From Acidobacteriaceae bacterium (GTDB lineage Bacteria > Acidobacteriota > Terriglobia > Terriglobales > Acidobacteriaceae), in NCBI GenBank assembly GCA_027449965.1, contig DAIDKP010000029.1, positions 1 through 64,000 of the forward strand: DNA of 64,000 bases. Direction: 5' to 3'. Position numbers and translations under genes: made by a program. Of the stretch, positions 25,464-34,310 are shown one piece after another. Below the pieces are notes generated by a model. The model worked only from the letters and a program-made list of their open reading frames with translations, was not told the DNA's origin and made no database searches. Position 1 is the stretch's first letter; every line of letters begins with the position of its first letter.

Positions 25464-26161
25464 GTGTGCCTCATGTAAAACAGACTCAGCCGCTGCAAGC
25501 CATAGTGCTCGATCAGGCGTTTGTGCAGGTACTGCCGCTGTACAAGCTGCATTTGTGTCGCCTGCATGCGCGCACGAAATGCGGCCAGATCGCGCGCCGC
25601 CTGCTGCTTCCATTCGATCAGCAGAGATTCAGGAGTAGCGGACAGCAGCGCCGCAAAAAGCTTTTCTTCGAGCGCGCTGAGCGTGGTTTCGAGTTGCTCC
25701 AGATTGGCGGAGGAGTATTCGGTTTTCGAGGCCAGTTCCTGCAGATGCAGTGCGATGGAGCGGCAGGTCTCCTGTGCAATCGGAACAGCAAGCAGGAGTT
25801 TGGCAGCCGATTGCAGGTGGTGGTCAATCCGGGCTGTGGTGAAATCGGAGCTTGCATCTTCTCTTGGGAGAGATCCAGTTGCTGCTTCCTTCATCTGATC
25901 GGCAGCCTCCATCACGGCCTGCGAACACCACACAAGTCCATTGATGCGCGAGGTGGTGCGTGAGCGTTTGCGAGCCTCATAATTGTCAAAAGCGTCATCG
26001 ATTCCGCGCAGCACAGCGGCCAGGGGTATGCCGGCCTCGCGCCAGCTTTCAATCAAGGCCCAATCCAGCGTCGAAAGCAGCAGCAACGTGCCGCGACGAC
26101 GCTGAAAGTGCTCTTCAATTTCCGTAAAGTAGTTGACGTAGTTCTGAGCCAAAGCAATCAC
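25460..26161 (-). CDS. Hypothetical helical protein within the coaX-methyltransferase run
   Basis: Not a family I can name. 233 residues, mostly alpha-helical by composition, with no signal or membrane segment. The N-terminus reads YVNYFTEIEEHFQRRRG, then LLLLSTLDWALIESW and AVLRGIDDAFDNYEARK, a well-ordered block that looks conserved. The C-terminal half is a likely coiled coil (NLEQLETTLSALEEKLFAAL) followed by basic helices (QLVQRQYLHKRLIEHYG). It overlaps coaX upstream by 4 bp and the RlmD-like gene downstream by 4 bp, so translation is coupled on both sides. A link to RNA modification or cofactor synthesis is only suggested by context. Confidence 0.72.
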   Translation of the reverse strand: MIALAQNYVNYFTEIEEHFQRRRGTLLLLSTLDWALIESWREAGIPLAAVLRGIDDAFDNYEARKRSRTTSRINGLVWCSQAVMEAADQMKEAATGSLPREDASSDFTTARIDHHLQSAAKLLLAVPIAQETCRSIALHLQELASKTEYSSANLEQLETTLSALEEKLFAALLSATPESLLIEWKQQAARDLAAFRARMQATQMQLVQRQYLHKRLIEHYGLQRLSLFYMRHT

Positions 26162-27003
26162 CGAGGGCGTCGAGCTGGTCGAGCGGCCACATCATCCGGA
26201 AGATTCTTTTCAAAGAGGAGGCGAAGACCGTCAAGCGTGAGCATCTCATCCTGCTGTTGAACAAACTCGGAGTCGGTAAGAATCATCCCAGCCAGTCCCC
26301 CGGTAGCGATCACATGCGGCGGCGTAGGATCGGCAAGATGCATCTCCGCAATCATGCGTCGCAGGATGCCATCGACCAGACCGATATAGCCGTAGTACAA
26401 ACCACTCTGCAGGTGCGCGACGGTGTTGGTGCCAATCACTTTGGCGGGGCGGCGGATATCTACGCGACCGAGTCGCGCTGCTCGCGCAAAAAGTGCATCG
26501 GCGCTGATACCAAGTCCAGGCGTGATGGCTCCGCCAAGATATTCTCCTCGCGCCGAGATCACGTCAAAGGTGGTTGCCGTTCCAAAGTCCACAACGATTG
26601 TGGGGCCGCCGTATTTAGCAAACGCAGCTACGGCATTCACCAGACGGTCCGCACCAAGTTCGGATGGATTGTCCACCAGCACCGGCATTCCGGTGCGAAT
26701 CCCCGGCTCGACAAAGATGGGCTTTATGTTGAAATACAACTCGCAGACTCGCTGCAGTGTATTCTCTACCGGTGGCACAACGGAAGAGATGATGATGTGA
26801 TGCACCTGACTTGTGGAAAGCTTGTGCTGGTTAAAGAGATTGACGAAGAGAACGCCGTATTCATCGGCAGTCTGCGTGCGATGGGTGGAGACGCGCCAGT
26901 GCGCAACCAGCGACGATTGGTTCGTGGCGGTTGCGGAGCCTGTGTCCAGAGAGAATAGCCCGAGGACCGTGTTGGTGTTTCCCACATCGAGAGCTAACAG
27001 CAT
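26158..27003 (-). CDS. coaX: Type III pantothenate kinase
   Basis: Catalyses the first step of coenzyme A synthesis. The product has 281 residues, near the family length. It begins MLLALDVGNTNTVLGLF (phosphate-1 motif), then HRTQTADEYG, HHIIISSVVPPVE, DNPSELGADRLVNAVAA and IVVDFGTATTFDVIS with GEYLGGAITPGL. VIATGGLAG forms the late nucleotide-binding motif. The ATG lies 72 bp after birA. Its 3' end overlaps the next gene by 4 bp. A birA-coaX pairing is common in bacteria. Confidence 0.95.
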   Translation of the reverse strand: MLLALDVGNTNTVLGLFSLDTGSATATNQSSLVAHWRVSTHRTQTADEYGVLFVNLFNQHKLSTSQVHHIIISSVVPPVENTLQRVCELYFNIKPIFVEPGIRTGMPVLVDNPSELGADRLVNAVAAFAKYGGPTIVVDFGTATTFDVISARGEYLGGAITPGLGISADALFARAARLGRVDIRRPAKVIGTNTVAHLQSGLYYGYIGLVDGILRRMIAEMHLADPTPPHVIATGGLAGMILTDSEFVQQQDEMLTLDGLRLLFEKNLPDDVAARPARRPR

Positions 27004-27075
27004 CTGTGCATCCTCCGCAGCGCCTGATCTGCCATCCGAACCACAGGTCGGAGTTCAGGCATCGAGTTCTGTGAT

Positions 27076-27897
27076 TCACTCCTCGGTTCCATTTGAAGCC
27101 TGGTCCCGCAGCCCGCCCGTGGTGATGGTGATAATGCCGTTCTCGGTCCGCAGGCGGAGAAATCCCTGCGCGTCCAATCCAGCCGTAACACCGTGCGCGG
27201 AGAGCGGTCCGTGTACGGTTACAGACTTGCCGCGAATCCAGGTCGAGATCGCTTCCAGCCGACTCGGAATCGACGCGTAATACGCGTCACGCGTCACTGG
27301 CGAGTCGATCTGCGACAGCTCCACATCCAGCGATTGTAGCAGTGCAACCAGGAGGGTTTCGTTCTCGACCACACGTCCGGTCTCGAGGTCAAGCGATGTG
27401 GCTGGCGTGGCCATCTCTGCTGGAAACTGCCGGTGGTGCAGATTGACGCCGATACCAATCACAGCAAAGACACCCCGCGCCGCATCTGTTTGCGCCTCCA
27501 CCAGAATGCCGGCACACTTGCGGCCATGCAGCAGCATATCATTGGGCCAGCGCAGGTCAGCGACGAGTGCTGTCGTCTCCAGAATTGCACGATGCAGCGC
27601 CAGCCCTGCGAGCAGTGGCAGCCATACAAGCTGATCAGCAGAGATGCGGGGCCGGACCAGGACGCTGACGTACAGTCCCTGGCCGACGGCGGAGTGCCAG
27701 GCATGATCCCCTCGCCCACGTCCTGCGGTCTGCTCATCTGCTCCATAGACGGAGCCGTGCGGCGCACCGTTGCGCCCCTGCTGCATGGCATGAAGATTTG
27801 TCGAATCAATCTGCGGAAACCAGCGCAGATGTCCGGCAAAGATGGTTTGAGCCAGGGCATCGTTGACGGCGGTCAGGTCCAGCATGGGATTCGGCAT
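27076..27897 (-). CDS. birA: Biotin-[acetyl-CoA-carboxylase] ligase without DNA-binding domain
   Basis: Activates biotin with ATP and attaches it to the carboxylase carrier protein. The product has 273 residues (269 if the ATG at 27885 is used). Motifs: FPQIDSTNLHAM, ADEQTAGRGRGDHAWHS (the GRGRxG loop), LRWPNDMLLHGRKCAGILVE and VIGIGVNLHH. There is no N-terminal helix-turn-helix, so it is a class I, non-repressor ligase. The C-terminal SH3-like part is present (GKSVTVHG, GLDAQGFLRLRTENG). It starts 14 bp after nadC, so the operon is tight. Confidence 0.93.
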   Translation of the reverse strand: MPNPMLDLTAVNDALAQTIFAGHLRWFPQIDSTNLHAMQQGRNGAPHGSVYGADEQTAGRGRGDHAWHSAVGQGLYVSVLVRPRISADQLVWLPLLAGLALHRAILETTALVADLRWPNDMLLHGRKCAGILVEAQTDAARGVFAVIGIGVNLHHRQFPAEMATPATSLDLETGRVVENETLLVALLQSLDVELSQIDSPVTRDAYYASIPSRLEAISTWIRGKSVTVHGPLSAHGVTAGLDAQGFLRLRTENGIITITTGGLRDQASNGTEE

Positions 27898-27911
27898 GGG
27901 TTCGGCGCGGA

Positions 27912-28793
27912 TTACTCGGTTGCAACAATTCGCATGGAGATATCGGCTGCGGGCGCGGAGTGTGTGAGCGCGCCAACCGAGATGAAATCCACTCCGGTCT
28001 CCGCGTATGCGCGAATATTTTCAAGCACAATTCCGCCTGAGGCTTCCGTGGGAATCCAGCGATCTTCGCTGCGAATCCGTTGCACACATGCCGCCACCTG
28101 CTCGGGCGTCATGTTGTCAAGCAGCACAGCTTCAGCACCTGCTGTCAGCGCTTCGTTCAGTTCTTCCATGGAGCGAACTTCGATCTGCACACGCTTACCC
28201 GAGGGCCGAGCCGCGAGCGACTTCTCCAAAACCCGGCGGATGCCGCCGCCCAGTGCGATGTGGTTGTTCTTGATCAGAATGCCGTCGGAGAGATCGAGAC
28301 GATGGTTGGTGCCGCCTCCGCAGACGACCGCGTATTTCTCGAGCATGCGCAGTCCTGGAATCGTCTTGCGCGTATCGAGCACGCGCGCTGAAGTTCCACG
28401 AATCGCATCGGCGTAGCGCCGCGTGAGGGTGGCAATTCCACTCAGATGCTGAAGGAGGTTGAGAATGACGCGTTCGCAGCTCAACAGCGCCTGTGCGTGA
28501 TGACGAATGACAGCAAGCGGCTGGCCGTTGCGCACCAGCACACCATCAAAAATCTCCGGATGACTGACTACTTCGTAGTGGCTTGCGCTGCCAGAGTCGT
28601 AACTGGCGAAGCGGTCGAGAAATGCAGAGGTGCAGCCAATCCCGCAAACCACCATATCCTGACGTGCAAGGATGGTGGCCGTTGCGCGCAGCGAAGGGTT
28701 CACGGTCAACCGCGTTGTCGTATCGCCGGTGGCGATATCTTCGCGCAATGCGCGATCCACCAGCGCCTCTACGAATTGGTTTTTCCACTCCAA
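27912..28793 (-). CDS. nadC: Nicotinate-nucleotide pyrophosphorylase (quinolinate phosphoribosyltransferase)
   Basis: Converts quinolinate and PRPP to nicotinate mononucleotide in de novo NAD synthesis. The product has 293 residues, typical. Signatures: REDIATGDTTT, CERVILNLLQHLSGIATLT, the PRPP/quinolinate site LDTRKTIPGLRMLEKYAV, then GGGTNHRLDLSDGILIKNNHI, VQIEVRSMEELNEAL, AVLLDNMTPEQV and EASGGI. It lies 35 bp after valS and 14 bp before birA. No nadA or nadB lies in the window. Confidence 0.96.
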   Translation of the reverse strand: MEWKNQFVEALVDRALREDIATGDTTTRLTVNPSLRATATILARQDMVVCGIGCTSAFLDRFASYDSGSASHYEVVSHPEIFDGVLVRNGQPLAVIRHHAQALLSCERVILNLLQHLSGIATLTRRYADAIRGTSARVLDTRKTIPGLRMLEKYAVVCGGGTNHRLDLSDGILIKNNHIALGGGIRRVLEKSLAARPSGKRVQIEVRSMEELNEALTAGAEAVLLDNMTPEQVAACVQRIRSEDRWIPTEASGGIVLENIRAYAETGVDFISVGALTHSAPAADISMRIVATE

Positions 28794-28828
28794 GGGAAGA
28801 ACTCCTGTGTGACGAAGCTGCGAGTATG

Positions 28829-31615
28829 CTAAGAGTCCGCGGGCAAAGCCGCAAGAGCCTGCCGGGCTTTTGTGAGCAGAATCGAGGAATCGGCGCGCTG
28901 CGATTGCAGGCCTTCCACTACGGCAGCCGGAGCCTTGGCCAGGAATCCCGGATTGCCAAGCTGGCGGTCTGCGCTGGCCAATGCTTTTTCCAGTCGAGCA
29001 ACCTCTTTCGACAGCTTGTCACGCTCCGCGGCCACATCCACAGTGCGAGCGTAGTCGATGGCAAGATCAAAGGCAGCCGTGGAGCGAGCCGTCAGGCGTG
29101 TTGGCAGCGCATCGCAAAAGCTCAGCTCTTTTACCCGCGCCAGACGCAGAATCATCGCTGTATTCTGCTGCAGGGTCTGCCTGACCTTGGACGAAGCATG
29201 GACAAAAACCGGCGCTTCCGCCTTTTCTTCCATGCCGATCTCTTTGCGCTGCGCACGCGTCTCCGTGATGAAACTTTGCACCAGCCCCATGGTGTCGAAC
29301 GAAGCATTCTGCAATGCCGCATCGGAGGCAACCGGAAATGCCGCCAGGGCAATCGACTTTGTGGGTGGCTGACCGTTGTAGAGCGCGTGCCATATCTCCT
29401 CGGTCAAAAACGGCATCAGCGGCGAAAGCAGGCGCAGAGCAGACTCAAACACCGCGACCAACGTCTGAAGCGCAGCACGAGCGGCGGCATGACCGCGTGG
29501 CTCAGCAAATTGCAGGCGAAGCTTCACAATCTCCAGATACCAGTCGCAAAAGCTGCCCCAGATAAAGCTGTAAAGCGACTGGGCCGCTTCATCGAAGCGA
29601 TATTCGCCAAGTGACGCATGGACGACAGCAGCGGTGCGATGAAGCTCTGCTGTGATCCAGCGGTCTTCAAGCGGCGCTTCGTCATCGATGGCGGGCAATG
29701 CCGTGCTCGTCGTGATCTCGACGGGAATTCCCGCTTCCGCCGCGCGATTCAGATTGAGAAAAACAAACCTCGCTGCATTCCAGATTTTGTTGGCAAACGC
29801 GCGATTTCCCTCCGTGCGGGCCACGCTGAAAGCAATATCGGTTCCCGGCGAAGCCATGGATGCCAGCGTGAAGCGCACCGCGTCTGTGCCGTACTGGCGC
29901 ACGGTCTCAATGGGATCGACAACATTGCCCTTGGTCTTGGACATCTTGTCGCCGTGCGCATCGCGCACAAGCGCATGGATGTAGACATCACGGAATGGCA
30001 CCGACTCTGCGAGCGTGCGTGGCGAGCCATCCGGCATCGGCACGTCGGCGGAAAACCAGCAGCCGAGCATGATCATCCGCGCTACCCAGAAAAAGAGAAT
30101 GTCAAAACCGGTGACGAGCAGAGATGTGGGATAGAACTCTGAAAAATCCGCGGAAGGATGCCCGTCTGCAAAAGGCCAGCCAAAGACCGTGACGGGCAAC
30201 AGGCCGGATGAGAACCAGGTATCCAGCACATCGCTGACCTGCGTGATGGCTGCGCTGCCGCAGTGGCTGCACTGCGACGGAGTTTCGCGAACAACCGTCA
30301 TCTGGCGGCACGCTGCACACTCCCATGCGGGAATGCGATGGCCCCACCAGAGCTGTCGCGAGAGACACCAATCGTGGATGTTGGCCATCCAGTTGAGGTA
30401 GATTTTGCGGTACTGGTCCGGGGTAAAGCGAATCGCTCCCTGCTCAACGGCAGCAATGGCTTTCTCGGCCAGCGGCTGAATGCGCAGAAACCATTGCTCG
30501 GAAAGTCGCGGCTCAACCACCGTCTTGCAGCGGTCGCAGATGCCGACGGAAAGCGCATGTTCGCGAGCTGCAACCAGCAGGTCCTGTGCTTCCAGATCGG
30601 CCAGAATTCGCTCCCGCGCAACAAAGCGATCGAGTCCGTTATATGGAGTGTCTTCTGCGATCATGCGCCCCTGCTCGTCCATCACAGAGAGTGAGCGAAG
30701 CCCATGCCGCTGGCCAATGGCGAAGTCGTTCGGGTCGTGTGCCGGTGTCACTTTAACCGCTCCGGTGCCAAACTCGCGGCTGACCCACGCATCGGTAATC
30801 ACAGGAATCTCGCGTCCCATCAGGGGCAGCATCACCCGCTTGCCGTGGAAGGCGGCGTAGCGCTCATCCTCTGGATGAACGACGACCGCGACATCGCCCA
30901 GCATCGTCTCCGGACGCGTTGTGGCGATGGTGAGGAATTCACCCGGCTCGCCAACGACAGGGTAGCGAATCTCCCAGATTTTGCCTGGCCTGTCCTCGTG
31001 CACCACTTCCAGATCGCTGATCGCGGTCTGGCAGCGTGGGCACCAGTTGACAATGTAAGCGCCACGATAAATCAGCCCCTGCTCATGCAGGCGGACGAAG
31101 GCCTCGCGCACGGCGAGTGACAGATTATCGTCCATCGTGAAGTATTCGCGGCTCCAGTCCACCGTGGCGCCGAGCCGCTTCATCTGGTCCAGAATGGCTC
31201 CGCCATAGACCCGCTTCCAGTCCCACACTCGCTGGAGAAACGGTTCGCGGCCCAGTTGCTGTCGTGTGGTCCCCTCTTCGGCAAGTTGCCGCTCCACCAT
31301 CATCTGCGTCGCGATACCAGCGTGATCCGTGCCGGGGACCCACAGCGCCTTGCGCTCCCCGCGCATGCGCTGCCAGCGAGTGAGGATGTCCATCTCTGTC
31401 TGGTTCAGCATATGCCCCATGTGCAGGCGCCCTGTAACATTCGGTGGCGGCAGAAGAATGGTGAACGAGGGCTTGTATGCGTCCGATATTTGTTCGCGGA
31501 AATGCCGTTCAGGCTGCAGTACAGGCTGCGAAAAAAGCTGTTCGCGAACCCAATACTCAGCCCAGCGGTCTTCGATGGCGGTAGGATCGTAGGTTTTGGA
31601 AAGTTCCTGGGGCAT
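28829..31615 (-). CDS. valS: Valyl-tRNA synthetase
   Basis: Class I synthetase that charges tRNA-Val. The product has 928 residues, full length. The HIGH box reads HMGH (65-68) within PPPNVTGRLHMGHMLN; the KMSKS box reads KMSKT near residue 555. The CP1 editing domain lies between. DTWFSSGLLP and the RMIMLGCWF region precede KMSKT. The C-terminus has the ValS coiled-coil arm (ERDKLSKEVARLEKALASAD). It is the first gene of the minus-strand run down to comEC, and its promoter must lie in 31,616-31,914, shared with the divergent exopolysaccharide genes. Confidence 0.97.
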   Translation of the reverse strand: MPQELSKTYDPTAIEDRWAEYWVREQLFSQPVLQPERHFREQISDAYKPSFTILLPPPNVTGRLHMGHMLNQTEMDILTRWQRMRGERKALWVPGTDHAGIATQMMVERQLAEEGTTRQQLGREPFLQRVWDWKRVYGGAILDQMKRLGATVDWSREYFTMDDNLSLAVREAFVRLHEQGLIYRGAYIVNWCPRCQTAISDLEVVHEDRPGKIWEIRYPVVGEPGEFLTIATTRPETMLGDVAVVVHPEDERYAAFHGKRVMLPLMGREIPVITDAWVSREFGTGAVKVTPAHDPNDFAIGQRHGLRSLSVMDEQGRMIAEDTPYNGLDRFVARERILADLEAQDLLVAAREHALSVGICDRCKTVVEPRLSEQWFLRIQPLAEKAIAAVEQGAIRFTPDQYRKIYLNWMANIHDWCLSRQLWWGHRIPAWECAACRQMTVVRETPSQCSHCGSAAITQVSDVLDTWFSSGLLPVTVFGWPFADGHPSADFSEFYPTSLLVTGFDILFFWVARMIMLGCWFSADVPMPDGSPRTLAESVPFRDVYIHALVRDAHGDKMSKTKGNVVDPIETVRQYGTDAVRFTLASMASPGTDIAFSVARTEGNRAFANKIWNAARFVFLNLNRAAEAGIPVEITTSTALPAIDDEAPLEDRWITAELHRTAAVVHASLGEYRFDEAAQSLYSFIWGSFCDWYLEIVKLRLQFAEPRGHAAARAALQTLVAVFESALRLLSPLMPFLTEEIWHALYNGQPPTKSIALAAFPVASDAALQNASFDTMGLVQSFITETRAQRKEIGMEEKAEAPVFVHASSKVRQTLQQNTAMILRLARVKELSFCDALPTRLTARSTAAFDLAIDYARTVDVAAERDKLSKEVARLEKALASADRQLGNPGFLAKAPAAVVEGLQSQRADSSILLTKARQALAALPADS

Positions 31616-31914
31616 GAGTCAGTCGAAGGCGCGGAAAACTTTGACTCGAAATGGCCGACGCCCATTCGGCAAAGATACTTTCCGGCAAGCCTTTAACATA
31701 ACACAATTGTGCTTGAATTTTTGGATGTGTCAGAAGTTATCTGTTGCGGTTTTTAGCATCTCTTTCCGGCTTGTCAGCAAATTCAATCCTTAATCAAAGC
31801 TCAATTACACATATGCTAACCTTAATGTAAAACGCAAGAAAACCGCGCGGGCTAAAGTCGATGCCGCCGTCGAGCATGATTCACTTCGCCATTTGGCCGC
31901 TGGATAAGAGGAAC
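31616..31914. promoter_or_regulatory. AT-rich divergent promoter region between valS and the EPS genes
   Basis: This 299-bp gene-free stretch is clearly more AT-rich than its surroundings. A perfect 10-bp palindrome CACAATTGTG lies at 31702-31711. Two bases further, TTGAAT (31713-31718) is followed after 18 bases by TTATCT (31737-31742), a possible sigma70-like promoter toward the EPS genes. The EPS ATG follows GAGGAAC. All of this is by eye. Confidence 0.35.
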
Positions 31915-32901
31915 ATGAAGAAATCAAAGATAATGTGTGTGCTTCTTCTGCTGCTCTCCATTGGCGTCCTTCGTGCAGAGGCGTCAGGTGCACAGACTCC
32001 CGGTCCGAGTACGACATCTGCGGTCATCGACCCAGGATTTGCGCCTGGCGATACGCTTTCAGTCAGCCTATATGATTTTCCGGATATCAAGAGCGACGTT
32101 ACTGCGACAGTTGATTCGCAGGGATTCATTCATCTTCCCTATGCCGGCTCTGTGAATATCGCAAATCTTTCTCCGAGTAAGGCAGAGAAGGCAATTGAAG
32201 ACGCGCTTGTTTCCCGGGGAATTGAAAAAGAGGCGAATGTCACCGTCAAGGTTCTCACGTCTTCGACCATGATTGTTTACCTGACGGGAGAGGTAGCCCA
32301 CCCCTTATCGATTGCACTTTACGCACCAGCACCCTTGGCCTACATCCTGAACCAGGGCGGGGGATTTACAGGGGTTGAGGGCAAGCAGATCAGCATCCTC
32401 CATCGATTCGGTTCTCTGCCGACAGAGGTAGCGTTTGATTCTCAGAATATGACCTCGCAGGCTATGAACACGCTGGTGCATCCGGGAGACATTGTGGATG
32501 TTCTGCCAACAGCTGTGTTTTATATGGTGGGCGAAGTGACCCGGCCCGGCATATACCCAATTACGGGCGGTTTGAGCCTGGGTAACGGCATCTCCGGACT
32601 GGGGCGAGTACGCAATATGACTCTGTTGAAGGCACTTGCGCTTGCGGGTGGTATTACAGATATTGCATCCAGGTCGAAGGCTCTTCTTATCCGCGAAAAA
32701 GCGGATGGCACACGCGAAATCATACATATCGACGTTCTCAAACTGGAAAAGGGGCAGCTTGCGGATCCTCTTCTGCAAAAGAACGACATTTTCTATGTCC
32801 CATCCAGCTATCTTCGAAACCTCACGAACAATCTCTTTTCAAATGTCGTCAATTCCCTCTACGCTGTCCCTGCGCTCACGCAAACGATCAACAATCCGTA
32901 A
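31915..32901 (+). CDS. Polysaccharide export protein (Wza-like)
   Basis: Outer-membrane/periplasmic exporter component for exopolysaccharide. The product has 328 residues. A signal peptide (MKKSKIMCVLLLLLSIGVLRA) is followed by the Poly_export domain: FAPGDTLSVSLYDFPDIKSD, then VDSQGFIHLPYAGSVNIANL. Next come SLBB-type repeats (VYLTGEVAHPLSI; FYMVGEVTRPGIYPI; LLKALALAGGITDIASRSKA). No lipobox Cys is visible, so anchoring differs from E. coli Wza. The ATG at 31915 has GAGGAAC upstream; the frame extends to 31861. It is followed closely by a Wzy-like gene and a Wzc-like gene. Confidence 0.9.
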   Translation: MKKSKIMCVLLLLLSIGVLRAEASGAQTPGPSTTSAVIDPGFAPGDTLSVSLYDFPDIKSDVTATVDSQGFIHLPYAGSVNIANLSPSKAEKAIEDALVSRGIEKEANVTVKVLTSSTMIVYLTGEVAHPLSIALYAPAPLAYILNQGGGFTGVEGKQISILHRFGSLPTEVAFDSQNMTSQAMNTLVHPGDIVDVLPTAVFYMVGEVTRPGIYPITGGLSLGNGISGLGRVRNMTLLKALALAGGITDIASRSKALLIREKADGTREIIHIDVLKLEKGQLADPLLQKNDIFYVPSSYLRNLTNNLFSNVVNSLYAVPALTQTINNP

Positions 32902-32933
32902 TGGCCTGTCAAGCCACATCAGGAGATATCCGG

Positions 32934-34310
32934 ATGGCCGGAGACATGACACGACATTTCGCAGGCTTGGATACTCGCTCACCTCAAAAACATGAGGTGC
33001 AACAGAAGCGCCTTCTGCGCCTGTTTTTTGCAACCTATTGGTTGGTTGTGTTTACCGGGGCAATCCGCAAGTGGCTTTTCCCTACATATCAGATTTTATA
33101 TCTGCTTCAGGATATTCCTATCGCGATGGCCTATCTTTACGCACTCGTGACAGGCTTGTTCACCCGCGCCTATTTTGCACTGGGTGTCGCATTGCTCTGC
33201 GCAGTCTTAATTGTTCACGGACTGCTTCAAGTGGTCTTGATCGATCTTCCGATCAAAGTGCTTACAATCGGTCTGCACAGCTATATCTTCTATCTTCCGA
33301 TGCTCCTCATTTTTCCTCTGACGATGAACGCCGAGGGGCGAAAGAAATATATCCGCTGGAATCTGTTACTGAATCTTCCCATGACATTGTTGCTGGTCGC
33401 GCAGTCCCGATCTTCGGCCACGGCATTCATCAATCGGACGACCTCGCTGGTAGGTATGGGAGGTTTGGAGGGTGATCTTGCCCGTGGCACAGGAACCTTC
33501 AACTTTGTCAGTTTTTATGCATTATGGCTGGCAATTGTACTTGCGCTTTGCATGGGTGAATGGCTGATCCCACAAGAGAGGCGCGCCTGTGGCAAATTAT
33601 TGCTGACGGCATCCACTGCTGGCGCGCTCCTCTCAACCGCAGTTTCCGGAGAGCGCACAAGTCTGGGACTTGCAGCCATCGTTGTTATCGCGTCGATGGT
33701 TGCCGCTGTCGTCTTGCGTACCATTCGTCCAATACTGATCACCGTCGGTCTTCTGCTGCTCACCCCAGGAATACTGCTGATTGCGACCCAGATATCCCCC
33801 ACGATGCTCCGCGCATTTGAAGCGCGAACAACAAACTCGTCCAACGTTCAGGGCAGCAAAGCAAGGATCATCTATATGCTGACGGGGTTCATTCCTCAAC
33901 GTTATGATCCAGTGGGTGCAGGACTGGGGCAAGGCACGAATGCCGCGCATGCAGGAGAGATCAATGCATATGATGCGACCTACTCGCTCGATGAACAGGA
34001 CTTGCCACGAACTGCGGATGAACTTGGAACTTTTTCCGGTTCATTCTATGTTTTGATGAGGATGGGCACAGCTGTGGGCTTATTGCTCCTTGGCATGTAC
34101 CTGCTCGTGAACCAGCGATATCCGCATTCACTGCTACTTTCCGTGTTGATATTTACACAACTTTATGTTGCCGACATGACCCGTAACTCCAGCATGACTT
34201 CAACACAAATACTTCTTGCCGCATCGTTTGTCCTGGGAGTGTTCTATTTCCCTGCGGACAACTCATCTGATGTCCTTAACCTGATTCACCCGGAGAGCGT
34301 GTACGCTTGA
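32934..34310 (+). CDS. O-antigen ligase/polymerase-like membrane protein (Wzy-type)
   Basis: Inner-membrane protein of about 458 residues with about 11 hydrophobic segments and one large loop (FEARTTNSSNVQGSKARI to DLPRTADELGTFSG). That loop holds the conserved RxxG-like piece (PVGAGLGQGTNA). The layout matches Wzy/WaaL proteins, which polymerise or ligate repeat units; sequences in this class are very diverse. The ATG at 32934 has AGGAG 8 bases upstream. An earlier ATG at 32901 overlaps the stop of the export gene. It overlaps the next gene at TTGA. Polymerase is more likely than ligase given the EPS context. Confidence 0.78.
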   Translation: MAGDMTRHFAGLDTRSPQKHEVQQKRLLRLFFATYWLVVFTGAIRKWLFPTYQILYLLQDIPIAMAYLYALVTGLFTRAYFALGVALLCAVLIVHGLLQVVLIDLPIKVLTIGLHSYIFYLPMLLIFPLTMNAEGRKKYIRWNLLLNLPMTLLLVAQSRSSATAFINRTTSLVGMGGLEGDLARGTGTFNFVSFYALWLAIVLALCMGEWLIPQERRACGKLLLTASTAGALLSTAVSGERTSLGLAAIVVIASMVAAVVLRTIRPILITVGLLLLTPGILLIATQISPTMLRAFEARTTNSSNVQGSKARIIYMLTGFIPQRYDPVGAGLGQGTNAAHAGEINAYDATYSLDEQDLPRTADELGTFSGSFYVLMRMGTAVGLLLLGMYLLVNQRYPHSLLLSVLIFTQLYVADMTRNSSMTSTQILLAASFVLGVFYFPADNSSDVLNLIHPESVYA

